A stretch of DNA of 55,264 bases from an uncultured Cryomorphaceae bacterium (GTDB taxonomy: Bacteria; Bacteroidota; Bacteroidia; Flavobacteriales; Schleiferiaceae), in contig CACMMX010000012.1 of NCBI GenBank assembly GCA_902614915.1, forward strand, positions 1 to 55,264, written 5' to 3'. Position numbers and translations under genes: made by a program. Every line of letters begins with the position of its first letter. Positions within the stretch are counted from its first letter, which is position 1. This document shows, piece after piece, positions 17,849 through 25,238 of the stretch. The notes under the pieces are model-generated. The model was not told the DNA's origin, did no database searches, and saw nothing but the letters and a program-made list of their open reading frames with translations.

Positions 17849-18297
17849 TTCCCAAAGATTTCTTCTACTTGTCTGATTCGATAATTAAAAATATCATTTA
17901 GCTTCTTCTCAACAATTAGTGGATGAACCACCTTGCCGATTACTCCCAATGGCAATTGATAATTTACTCTGTCTAACATTTCTACTCCACCATTAATCTC
18001 TTTAAAATGATGTTCGTGATGCCATATTCTATATGGACCTACGCGCTGCTCATCAACAAAATAGTGAGGCCTTTTCACGTAAGTAATTTCTGTAGTCCAA
18101 TTCATTTTAATACCCAAGAATGGGGCGACTTCATAATGAATGAACAATCCTGGATACATTTGATTTGGAACCTCAGAAAGAATTTTAAAACCCATTTCAG
18201 AGGGGGTGATTTTGGATAGATTACTCGGGTTTTGAAAGAATTGCCAAGCCTCCTCAAGCGAAATAGGTATTCTTTGCCTGCGTTCTAAAGTGTACAT
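17836..18297 (-). CDS. SRPBCC (START/Bet v 1-like) family protein
   Basis: A 153-residue SRPBCC protein: QRIPISLEEAWQFFQNP at the N terminus, SNLSKITPSEMGF, then FVDEQRVGPYRIWHHEHHF and a C-terminal helix (LIVEKKLNDIFNYRIRQVEEIF). This layout matches a ligand-binding cyclase/dehydrase-like group common in Bacteroidota; ligand unknown. The start at 18297 (MYTLERRQ) was taken because the family begins just before the QxxPI strand; upstream ATG 18324 and TTG 18345 add an unrelated stretch. First gene of a four-gene minus-strand cluster. Confidence 0.82.
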   Translation of the reverse strand: MYTLERRQRIPISLEEAWQFFQNPSNLSKITPSEMGFKILSEVPNQMYPGLFIHYEVAPFLGIKMNWTTEITYVKRPHYFVDEQRVGPYRIWHHEHHFKEINGGVEMLDRVNYQLPLGVIGKVVHPLIVEKKLNDIFNYRIRQVEEIFGKWND

Positions 18298-18366
18298 ATA
18301 AACTTTTATATGCACTCTTAACATTTTGGTAAAACCTAGGTTCAACCTATTTGAGATAATCTATAG

Positions 18367-18882
18367 TTAGATTTTTTTCATTTGCTGCTTGATGTACTTG
18401 GTTTGCTCTGCAAGTACGCCTTTGGAATCTAAACGTTTGACATCAGTTAATAAAATTTGTGCCTCTTTCTTTCGACGCTTTGAAAGCGCGATTCCAGCAA
18501 GATTTAATTTTGCTAGTGCCTTGTCTTGATCCATTCTAAGGCCTGTGTTGAGTGCCTTTTTTAGCAGAGTTTCAGCCTTACCAACTTTATGTTGAGACTC
18601 AATCATTCCTATGAGAAGATAGTAGTAAGCCAATTGAGTCTTAATTAAATTTTTCTCTGGGTTCTTAATTCCTAATAAAACTTTTTTCGCCTTGTCTAAA
18701 TTCTGCCTCCGCATGTAATAGAGGGACCATAATATGCGTTCATTTCTGAAGTATGAAAAAAGAACTAATGTTGTGGGAAACAATAATGCGATTCCATTTC
18801 CAATTTCACCATCGATAAAACTGTAAATCGATAAAACGAACAGGGCAAGCGTCAAAGTGATTCTAATGATTTTACTAAACAT
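18367..18882 (-). CDS. Membrane protein with TPR-like repeats, function unknown
   Basis: A 171-residue protein. Residues 5-24 and 29-46 are two probable membrane helices; the rest is helical with a TPR-like pattern (AYYYLLIGMIESQHKVGKAETLLKKAL-type pairs) and a basic end. No family was recognised with confidence; similar short membrane-anchored TPR proteins occur next to trmH in Bacteroidota, which is memory, not tested here. It is divergent from the trmH-like gene; the two starts are 35 bases apart. Confidence 0.75.
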   Translation of the reverse strand: MFSKIIRITLTLALFVLSIYSFIDGEIGNGIALLFPTTLVLFSYFRNERILWSLYYMRRQNLDKAKKVLLGIKNPEKNLIKTQLAYYYLLIGMIESQHKVGKAETLLKKALNTGLRMDQDKALAKLNLAGIALSKRRKKEAQILLTDVKRLDSKGVLAEQTKYIKQQMKKI

Positions 18883-18887
18883 GTGAC

Positions 18888-18895
18888 TATTTTTG
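18888..18895 (+). promoter_or_regulatory. -7 promoter box (TATTTTTG) of the trmH-like gene
   Basis: An exact TAnnTTTG match in the 35-base gap between divergent genes, 22 bases before the ATG at 18918. No -33 element recognised. Confidence 0.55.
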
Positions 18896-18917
18896 AATCA
18901 CGCAAAGAAACAAAGAA

Positions 18918-19601
18918 ATGAATAGAGTTAATTGGAAATCAGCGACACTTGAAGAAAAACAAAAACTTTACAGTCAATTACTCAAGGAGCTTTCGCTGAA
19001 TAAGCGTCAATTATTTGATGCAAAAATAAAAACACGAACTCGACATTTTTCCCTCGCTATTGAGGACATTATGAAATCACAGAATGCATCTGCTCTGCTG
19101 CGAACTGCAGATGCTTTTGGAATACAGCGCATAGATATATACGATCAGAACGAACGGTTTAATGTCAGCACTGGTATTAGCAAAGGAGTGGAGAAATGGC
19201 TTGACTCCAATTTCTTTAATTCTTATGATAACGGCGGAGTGGTTGAATGGGTATCTCGTTTGAAGGCGACAGGGCGAAAATTGTATGTTACAGCTTTAGA
19301 TAAAAATGCCGTGCCGTTGTCACAAATAGATCCTAAAGAATCTGCTACGATATGTTTTGGAAACGAACAACTGGGTGCCTCCAGCGAAATTAGAGGTTTG
19401 GCAGATAAAACCATTTATATACCAATGAAAGGTTTTGTAGAAAGCTTTAATGTAAGCGTGAGTTGCGGAATCGTTCTTCACCATCTAACTCTTGGAATGG
19501 AAAAAGCAGGCATTCCTTGGGGATTGGATAAGGAAGACGCGTTAAATACGAAAATCAACTGGGCTTTAAGAACAATTCCAAACCCTCAGCGTTTTCTTTA
19601 A
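18918..19601 (+). CDS. trmH: TrmH-type tRNA/rRNA 2'-O-ribose methyltransferase
   Basis: A 227-residue SPOUT methyltransferase. The SpoU motifs are complete: N-terminal NASALLRTADAFGIQRIDI (motif 1), central ICFGNEQLGAS (motif 2) and IPMKGFVESFNVSVSCGIVLHHL (motif 3), which form the knotted SAM site. Length and lack of an L30-like N-terminal domain favour TrmH (Gm18 of tRNA) over RlmB. Its last four bases overlap the stop of the convergent AlbA_2 gene. Confidence 0.85.
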   Translation: MNRVNWKSATLEEKQKLYSQLLKELSLNKRQLFDAKIKTRTRHFSLAIEDIMKSQNASALLRTADAFGIQRIDIYDQNERFNVSTGISKGVEKWLDSNFFNSYDNGGVVEWVSRLKATGRKLYVTALDKNAVPLSQIDPKESATICFGNEQLGASSEIRGLADKTIYIPMKGFVESFNVSVSCGIVLHHLTLGMEKAGIPWGLDKEDALNTKINWALRTIPNPQRFL

Positions 19602-20257
19602 TCCAAGAAATAATAAAACTTCCCTTTTTCTTGATACCAATTCAATACCTCCCATCTGATTAATCTTGCGATTGTTTCAACAGTAGTCCATCTCTGTAAT
19701 CCCATTATCTTCGACGCTTTACTAACGCTAACATTTGGATATACTCTTAGATAATCAATAAGCTTTTTTTCGTTGACACTAAATTTTACAGGACGCTTAC
19801 TAGTACTTGCTTGTTCCTGTCGCCAAATTTCAATTAAAACTGAATTTGCTTCAAAATTTTCGTCCTTATCACGGTAGTATGCTATCATTCCTTCTCGTTC
19901 TTCAACCATATATGGTTTCTTTTTTCCCTCAACTACTGATATTTCCCAAATCAACTTACCCAATATTTGGTGCGCCTCGATGGTTACGTTTATAGGAGGA
20001 TTTGAAAAAAGTTGAGAAGCACTCTCAACCATGTAGATATCATCTTCATCTTTTACCCCTGCAATTTGCCCGTTATCCTTTACGCCAATAAGAATTTTTC
20101 CACCATGAGTATTAGAAAATGCACTTAAGGTGCGAGCTATCTTTCGGCTGTCAGAAATCTTATACTTGAAATCTTGTTGAGCGTGTTCTCCCTCTCTTAT
20201 TAGCTGCTCCAAACTATTGCGGGATAAATTCTTATCGTAATCTTTATTTAGCCACAT
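19598..20257 (-). CDS. AlbA_2 (Schlafen-like) domain protein with C-terminal winged helix
   Basis: A 219-residue protein. Residues ~15-130 form an AlbA_2/divergent AAA domain: LIREGEHAQQDFKYKIS, then the ARTLSAFSNTHGGKILIGVKDNG signature and a glycine-rich VKDNGQIAGVKDED. The C-terminal ~60 residues (VNEKKLIDYLRVYPNVSVSK..) look like a helix-turn-helix. Such proteins bind nucleic acid and are often annotated ATP-binding or transcriptional regulators; the target is unknown. Divergent from the unknown gene at 20280 with 22 bases between starts. Confidence 0.8.
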   Translation of the reverse strand: MWLNKDYDKNLSRNSLEQLIREGEHAQQDFKYKISDSRKIARTLSAFSNTHGGKILIGVKDNGQIAGVKDEDDIYMVESASQLFSNPPINVTIEAHQILGKLIWEISVVEGKKKPYMVEEREGMIAYYRDKDENFEANSVLIEIWRQEQASTSKRPVKFSVNEKKLIDYLRVYPNVSVSKASKIMGLQRWTTVETIARLIRWEVLNWYQEKGKFYYFLD

Positions 20258-20279
20258 AAATTTTCTGTAATTTCATTCT

Positions 20280-20705
20280 ATGTTTACTAAAGTCAACTAC
20301 CAAGACCCTACATTCTTTGAAGAAGAAAATGCCTTATTAACCAATAGAAGAGAGGCTGAAATGTCATTTGGAATTATTTTAAACTTAATATACATTAATC
20401 AATCTCATTCATTTATTAATAACAACTTAGTTGATGAACTGTTGCGATTTAAATGTCATATTTTCGATAAAAAAGCTATCCAAAATGGATTGATATCTTT
20501 TTTATATAATGGAGGGGATTGGTCAAAGATTGTCTTAGATATAATCGAAAAGAAACAATATAAATTGGGACTTACTAACGATTCGAGTTTTGATTTAAAC
20601 TATGAAAGAGTAAGAGTCTATTTAGACTACATTATCGTAAGCTGTAATAAGGTTAATGAGTTGCATAAAGCTTACCAAGGTGATTTGAAGTTTTTATTGA
20701 ATTGA
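20280..20705 (+). CDS. Conserved-looking hypothetical protein
   Basis: A 141-residue soluble protein, mostly helical, rich in Asn, Tyr, Asp and Leu, with no signal peptide or membrane helix. Not recognised. The regular hydrophobic spacing (ILNLIYINQ, LVDELLRFK, VYLDYIIVSCNKV) argues for a real coding frame. Divergent from the AlbA_2 gene; its stop is directly adjacent to that of the convergent lipoprotein gene at 20706. Confidence 0.65.
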   Translation: MFTKVNYQDPTFFEEENALLTNRREAEMSFGIILNLIYINQSHSFINNNLVDELLRFKCHIFDKKAIQNGLISFLYNGGDWSKIVLDIIEKKQYKLGLTNDSSFDLNYERVRVYLDYIIVSCNKVNELHKAYQGDLKFLLN

Positions 20706-21068
20706 TTATTTGGTAACATATATAACATCAACCAAAGCCTGAACATCACTATTTCGACCAAACCATTTGGTCTTAAACTCTTCGGAATAAATTCTAATAT
20801 TTGCAATTGTTACAGTATCGCCGTAAGTTTTTTTGGCTTCGTACATCATTTTTTCATAAGAAATCAAACCATCATGAAGCACAACCTCCCTAATTTGATC
20901 TGCAGCTTTAATTGTATCGCTGTAAATAATATCTGGATAAACAGTTATTGTGCCTAAGTAGGTCCATGAACTCCCATACATTGAATTAGCAGTATCATAA
21001 ATGGAACGATTGGGACTTGCGCAGGAGGCCAGTAAAATAATAGAAGAAAAAATAATTACAGGTTTCAT
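20706..21068 (-). CDS. Small lipoprotein, function unknown
   Basis: A 120-residue exported protein. The ATG at 21068 gives a lipoprotein signal MKPVIIFSSIILLASC with lipidated Cys16; a TTG at 21104 lies inside an inverted repeat and is rejected. The mature part has YDTANSMYG, then a strand-rich region ending VQALVDVIYVTK; a short DUF-like SHOCT or heavy-metal-like fold is possible, but no family is assigned. It lies downstream of a minus-strand terminator hairpin. Confidence 0.7.
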   Translation of the reverse strand: MKPVIIFSSIILLASCASPNRSIYDTANSMYGSSWTYLGTITVYPDIIYSDTIKAADQIREVVLHDGLISYEKMMYEAKKTYGDTVTIANIRIYSEEFKTKWFGRNSDVQALVDVIYVTK

Positions 21069-21094
21069 CAAAGCGTTGATTCTTATTGTAAGCT

Positions 21095-21125
21095 TAAAAA
21101 GCAACCTATGTTAGGTTGCTTTTTA
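21095..21125 (-). terminator. Inverted repeat, probable bidirectional terminator
   Basis: A perfect stem of about 13-14 bp (AAAAAGCAACCTA / TAGGTTGCTTTTT) with a three-base loop; each strand ends in five T. It directly follows the minus-strand open frame 21130-21270 and precedes the lipoprotein gene, so its likely use is on the minus strand. Confidence 0.7.
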
Positions 21126-21129
21126 ATTT

Positions 21130-21270
21130 TTAGAGAGACTTGATACGAGCTTTTAATGCTTTACGACTTGTTATAATTTCATGCATTTTACAAAACTCAT
21201 AAATACGTTCAAGATCACCTTTAAAATGTTTAATGGCTAGGTTAATACTGCAAATAGGTTTAGTAAAAAT
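21130..21270 (-). pseudogene. Possible remnant of a short minus-strand gene
   Basis: An open minus-strand frame of 46 codons begins after an in-frame TAG at 21271-21273 and ends TAA at 21130, five bases before a strong terminator. It has no ATG until residue 29; its translation contains LAIKHFKGDLERIYEFCK and ends SRKALKARIKSL, a plausible basic helical C terminus. Upstream of the TAG the frame continues with VFVNRE and then a TGA. The terminator suggests a real transcript end, but the frame could be chance. No family recognised. Confidence 0.25.
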
Positions 21271-21462
21271 CTATTCTCGATTAACAAACACAAGATAATT
21301 TATCAATCACTAATAATTGAAGTGTATTACTTTCAGTTATGAACATTGCTCTGTTATGATTCGCGTTAAGGATTTCAATAGGATTTAATTAGAATAAGAA
21401 TCTATCTGTCCATTACATACACATAATCAGACTTTGAAGATTCAGTGCGGGTTTTTTCGTTT

Positions 21463-21470
21463 TACCTTTA
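21463..21470 (+). promoter_or_regulatory. Candidate -7 box (TACCTTTA) of the DUF5686 gene
   Basis: One mismatch to TAnnTTTG; it ends four bases before the ATG at 21475, another near-leaderless arrangement. Confidence 0.35.
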
Positions 21471-21474
21471 GGCC

Positions 21475-23637
21475 ATGTCAAGATTTAAAACTTTTATTTT
21501 ATTGGTCTGGCTCTTTGTTGTATCAAATCATTTGATAAGTCAAAATGATACCTCCACTATACTTAATCCGGTGACAGTAGTTTACAATGAAGATCCCGCG
21601 ATAGCCATAATTCGAAACGCAATAAAATCCTACAAACAATACAAGAAGGTTTGTCCTGTCAATATGAAGTATTACGCGGCGAAAAAACTAGGAGGAACAG
21701 AATTATCCTTTGAGCAAGTAGCAACGGTGTATTTTTCTAATACATCTACATTTCAGGAAGTGGAGGCGTTTAAGGACTATGAGAAGAGAAGAGCTAATTT
21801 TGGAAATTCTATTGAACTTTCATCACAAATCAATCTTAAGTCTGATTTTGATTTTAACGAAAAAACTCCCAAAGGTGTTTTTAATGAATTTCCACTTTCA
21901 AATTGGGAAAATTCTAATTGGACTCCATTAGAAAGAACGGATAATTATCTTCTAAGTGCGAATTCAATACCTGGCTTGTTCACCGCAGCGTCCCTTTATA
22001 AAACTTCATTTAAGCTTCAAAAAGAAGAACAAGTAGAAATGGGACATTCCTATACTATTTCTTTCGAGCCAAAAATGGGCGAGGGGTGGAGAGGAAAAAT
22101 GATTCTAATTGAAAAAGACTATCGTATAGCATACATAGAAGCTATTTACAAATCCATTAGAATCGTTCAACATTTCAATTTAGATGGACCTTTTTTCACT
22201 AGAAAACTTGAATGGGAATTTGGAGATAATATGTATACGCAAGAGGTACTTACAATAAATTCTTCACGAAGTCTCAAAAAGAAGCATCCAATGCTAGTTG
22301 CTTTTATACCAGAGGATGCGGAATTCGATTCAAACTATTGGCAACAGTATAGACCTAAAGATATCATTATAGACGCTTGGACTAGAAAACAAGACAGTTT
22401 GATTCGTTTCTTGAATTCAGATGAATACCTTGATAGCGCAGATTCAGAATACAATAAATTTTATTGGTATGAACCATTGGTTACTGGTATAGGATATAGA
22501 AAAAGAAGTAAGGGTACTTCTTTTTACTACAACCCGCTTATGAGTCAATGGAATTTTGTTGGAATTGGTGGGACGCGATGGATACCTAATCTTAGAGCAA
22601 CAAAAAGATTTTCCAATTATCAAAGTCTTAGTTGTTCAGCTGGGGCAAACTACGGGTTTCTAAATAAGGATTTGAAAGGCGCTCTTGCTATTGATTTTAT
22701 GTATTCACCGTTGCACAACGGCTCAATATCGCTGAATCTAGGAGATATTTATGATCCTATCACACAAAGTGTAGATTTAGCAGGAGTTTTTGCGAGGTCA
22801 AATTTTGTTCGTAAGAAAACGTTTGAAATGTATCATAGGTATGAATACTTCAATGGGTTTTATACTAGGCTGGGAATAGAGTATAGTAATAGAGAGAGTA
22901 TTGAAGGACTTCAATTCGCCCAATGGTCTAATGATTTATTTGGAACTAGAAATGAGCCTAGACCATTTGAAGCGTATACGGTAGCACAATTAAGTGTAGA
23001 AATTTTAATTCGCCCCTTTCAGAGGTATTATTTAAAGGGTAGGCAAAAAATATCTCTATCCAGCAAATGGCCGGATTTTCGATTCACCTTTATACAAGGT
23101 ATTCCCTCATTTTTAGGCAGCGACGTTCAGTATTCTAAATATAAATTTGTGGTGGATGATATGTTAAGGTATGGTCGGCTAGGAGAATCCTTTTATCGAT
23201 TTAGTTCCGGAGGATTTTTGAACGATCCAACATCCGTTAGATTTATTGAGTATAAATGGTTTAGAGGGGGAGATTTTTATTTGTTCACGCATCCGTTATA
23301 TACTTACCAGTCGCTTCCTTTGATAGATCCTTCACCAAGTGTGTATTTTACGGGATCAATTATTCATCATTTTGACGGTTTTGTTCTAGGCAATATACCT
23401 TTGATGAATAGACTTTCTTTAGGTTCTTCAATCGGCGCCTCATTCCTCTCGGTGCCTATGGATGACATACGTCATTTTGAAGCGTATGTTGGGTTGGAAA
23501 GGAAAGTCAAGTTGTGGGACACCCCTGTGCGCTTTGGCATTCATCATTTATTTCTACCCAATGATGCGGTGGCAGGATTTAGATGGAAGGTTAGTATGGA
23601 TGTGAAAGATACATTTACGGACCGATGGAATTATTAA
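21475..23637 (+). CDS. DUF5686-like outer-membrane protein
   Basis: A 720-residue exported protein. A signal peptide (about 1-23, ending NHLISQ) is followed by a region with AIAIIRNAIKSYKQYK, which matches the start of DUF5686 (repeat of RK.I..R...NP type), then a strand-rich C-terminal half with FYYNPL, FVRKKTFEMYHRYEYFNGFYTRLGIEYSNRES and closing strands typical of a beta-barrel. Most DUF5686 proteins carry an N-terminal carboxypeptidase-regulatory-like domain; it is missing here. The role is unknown; an outer-membrane barrel is inferred. It stands alone between the intergenic hairpin and plsC. Confidence 0.72.
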   Translation: MSRFKTFILLVWLFVVSNHLISQNDTSTILNPVTVVYNEDPAIAIIRNAIKSYKQYKKVCPVNMKYYAAKKLGGTELSFEQVATVYFSNTSTFQEVEAFKDYEKRRANFGNSIELSSQINLKSDFDFNEKTPKGVFNEFPLSNWENSNWTPLERTDNYLLSANSIPGLFTAASLYKTSFKLQKEEQVEMGHSYTISFEPKMGEGWRGKMILIEKDYRIAYIEAIYKSIRIVQHFNLDGPFFTRKLEWEFGDNMYTQEVLTINSSRSLKKKHPMLVAFIPEDAEFDSNYWQQYRPKDIIIDAWTRKQDSLIRFLNSDEYLDSADSEYNKFYWYEPLVTGIGYRKRSKGTSFYYNPLMSQWNFVGIGGTRWIPNLRATKRFSNYQSLSCSAGANYGFLNKDLKGALAIDFMYSPLHNGSISLNLGDIYDPITQSVDLAGVFARSNFVRKKTFEMYHRYEYFNGFYTRLGIEYSNRESIEGLQFAQWSNDLFGTRNEPRPFEAYTVAQLSVEILIRPFQRYYLKGRQKISLSSKWPDFRFTFIQGIPSFLGSDVQYSKYKFVVDDMLRYGRLGESFYRFSSGGFLNDPTSVRFIEYKWFRGGDFYLFTHPLYTYQSLPLIDPSPSVYFTGSIIHHFDGFVLGNIPLMNRLSLGSSIGASFLSVPMDDIRHFEAYVGLERKVKLWDTPVRFGIHHLFLPNDAVAGFRWKVSMDVKDTFTDRWNY

Positions 23638-23741
23638 ATTTATACTTGAGATAGTTTAGGTGAGTTTTAATATTTCAGTACTCTGATTTTTTTGTTTAGT
23701 TCATTGATATGATAGGAGTGGAGGATTGACTACTTTTAATT

Positions 23742-23749
23742 CATCTTTG
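23742..23749 (+). promoter_or_regulatory. Candidate -7 box (CATCTTTG) of plsC
   Basis: One mismatch to TAnnTTTG, ending four bases before the ATG at 23754. No -33 element at the usual spacing. Confidence 0.35.
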
Positions 23750-23753
23750 AAAT

Positions 23754-24551
23754 ATGAGAAAAGTAAGAGCTGTTATAAAAATCACTTGCATACTTGTCAT
23801 TTTAATTGGCGGAATATCCTTCTTATTGATTAGCTCACTTTTTGCCAACCGTAGACTGTCGCATAGGATATTCATAAAATTTAAAGCGTTATTGCTTGGT
23901 GTTTTTGGTATAAAAGTTCATGGTGAAAAGTTTGAAAAAATTGGCCCTGGATTGATAATAGCCAATCATAGGTCTTACTTAGATGTCCTGTGTATTCCAA
24001 CTAATCACTTCTTTACAATTGTTGGAAAAGTTGAAATAAAATCTTGGCCACTTATTGGGTGGGCGGGAAAAGTCTTAGGTGTAATTTGGGTAAAGAGAGA
24101 GAGTAAGTCTAGTCGTTTACAAACTAAACAAATCATCACTGAAGCAATTAAAAAGGGCGATACGGTTGTTTTGTTTCCTGAGGGTACTTCTTCGGAAGGA
24201 CCGCTCTTGATGCCTGTACATCCAGGTATGTTTTTCGAAGCTGCCAAACATGGTTTTAGATTATATCAATGGAGTTTACACTTTGATAATGCAAAAACTG
24301 CTTATCCCCCGGGTATATCCTTTGTAAAACACCTCTGGGAAATATGTCAATTAAAAGGAGTAAACGCTTACCTAGCGGTTCGGCAAGCCCCTCTGAAAGG
24401 TAAAGACGGAATTGCCCTATGTAAGGAAGCAATTCAATGGTGGGATAAAAGTCTCAGCAGTCTAGATGAAAAATTCCCTGTAGCTGATATTGGGTATTGG
24501 CCAGATTACAGAAAACCTGGACCAGCAATTATTCCAAAGTGGTCGAAGTAA
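23754..24551 (+). CDS. plsC: 1-acyl-sn-glycerol-3-phosphate acyltransferase (PlsC family)
   Basis: A 265-residue membrane-bound acyltransferase. One N-terminal membrane helix (about 7-28), then acyltransferase motif I NHRSYLD (H-x4-D catalytic pair) and motif III FPEGTSSEG, both intact. PlsC acylates lysophosphatidic acid to phosphatidic acid in phospholipid synthesis; other lyso-lipid substrates, such as ornithine or glycine lipids in Bacteroidota, are possible. The last 23 bases overlap the 3' end of the convergent DEAD-box-like gene. Confidence 0.87.
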   Translation: MRKVRAVIKITCILVILIGGISFLLISSLFANRRLSHRIFIKFKALLLGVFGIKVHGEKFEKIGPGLIIANHRSYLDVLCIPTNHFFTIVGKVEIKSWPLIGWAGKVLGVIWVKRESKSSRLQTKQIITEAIKKGDTVVLFPEGTSSEGPLLMPVHPGMFFEAAKHGFRLYQWSLHFDNAKTAYPPGISFVKHLWEICQLKGVNAYLAVRQAPLKGKDGIALCKEAIQWWDKSLSSLDEKFPVADIGYWPDYRKPGPAIIPKWSK

Positions 24552-25140
24552 AGGGATAAGAAAATCTATCCATATATGCATTAATACCCTTGCCGTTTTT
24601 GATTGAAATACTTATCCTTTGTTTGTAAGGTATACTATCGCTTATTCGGTGTGTAAAGCTGATGTTACCTGCCTTAAGTAATTGATCGGCAGAGTCTAAA
24701 ACAAAAGTTTGTAACCCAGCGCTATTGAAGCCTTCTAAATTTAGAAGTTCATTAAGTCTTTTTGGCGTCGCAATAACTACATCTGCACCGAAGTAGATGT
24801 TTTCTTTTTGTTCTAAAATTTTAGGTCCATGATATGCAGTCCACACTCGCAAGTCGGTATGATTCCCTAATTGGTTGAAAAGGTCCAAATAATAATCAGC
24901 TATTTCGGAATCCGGAACTAAAATTAAACTACGAGCCACATCTTCATAGCTGGAATGCAGTGTATGAATCGTAGCGGCAACTATTGCAGGACGCGCCTCT
25001 TTGATATCGTTGAGCTGCAACCAATGGTTTTGGCCGCTTTTATAGGCACTCGTTATTCTAATTTGAGCCTTGTTGAAAGGAAGCAAGTTTATAGACTCTA
25101 GTTGGTCTAAGACTTCTTGTTTTAGTTTCAATTTGGACAT
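24529..25140 (-). CDS. Degenerate DEAD-box helicase-like protein, single RecA-like domain
   Basis: A 203-residue protein resembling only the first RecA-like domain of a DEAD-box RNA helicase. Recognisable remains: a Q-motif-like PFNKAQ (21-26), motif Ia-like LILVP, motif Ib VIATPKRLNELL (122-133), and motif II position VLDSADQLL (D149-S-A-D152 replacing DEAD). The Walker A position reads SGQNHWLQLND, without GKT, so ATP hydrolysis is very unlikely. The second helicase domain is absent. Short DEAD-like proteins of this length exist in Flavobacteriia (family memory), so this may be a conserved inactive protein rather than decay. Overlaps plsC at the 3' end. Confidence 0.75.
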   Translation of the reverse strand: MSKLKLKQEVLDQLESINLLPFNKAQIRITSAYKSGQNHWLQLNDIKEARPAIVAATIHTLHSSYEDVARSLILVPDSEIADYYLDLFNQLGNHTDLRVWTAYHGPKILEQKENIYFGADVVIATPKRLNELLNLEGFNSAGLQTFVLDSADQLLKAGNISFTHRISDSIPYKQRISISIKNGKGINAYMDRFSYPFTSTTLE

Positions 25141-25238
25141 TTACTCATCATTTATGTAAAATTAATGGCTCCTTAACAAATAGAAGGTAAAAAAATCCGT
25201 GAAGTTGTACTTTTAGCAATATTCATAATGGAAATAAA

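Larger units (their letters stand above)
21069..21474. other. 406-base intergenic stretch with hairpin and short open frame
   Basis: It contains an inverted repeat at 21095-21125 and, on the minus strand, an open stretch at 21130-21270 lacking a normal start, both listed separately. Bases 21271-21460 hold no frame worth reporting. The right end carries a promoter-like TACCTTTA just before the DUF5686 gene. Confidence 0.6.
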
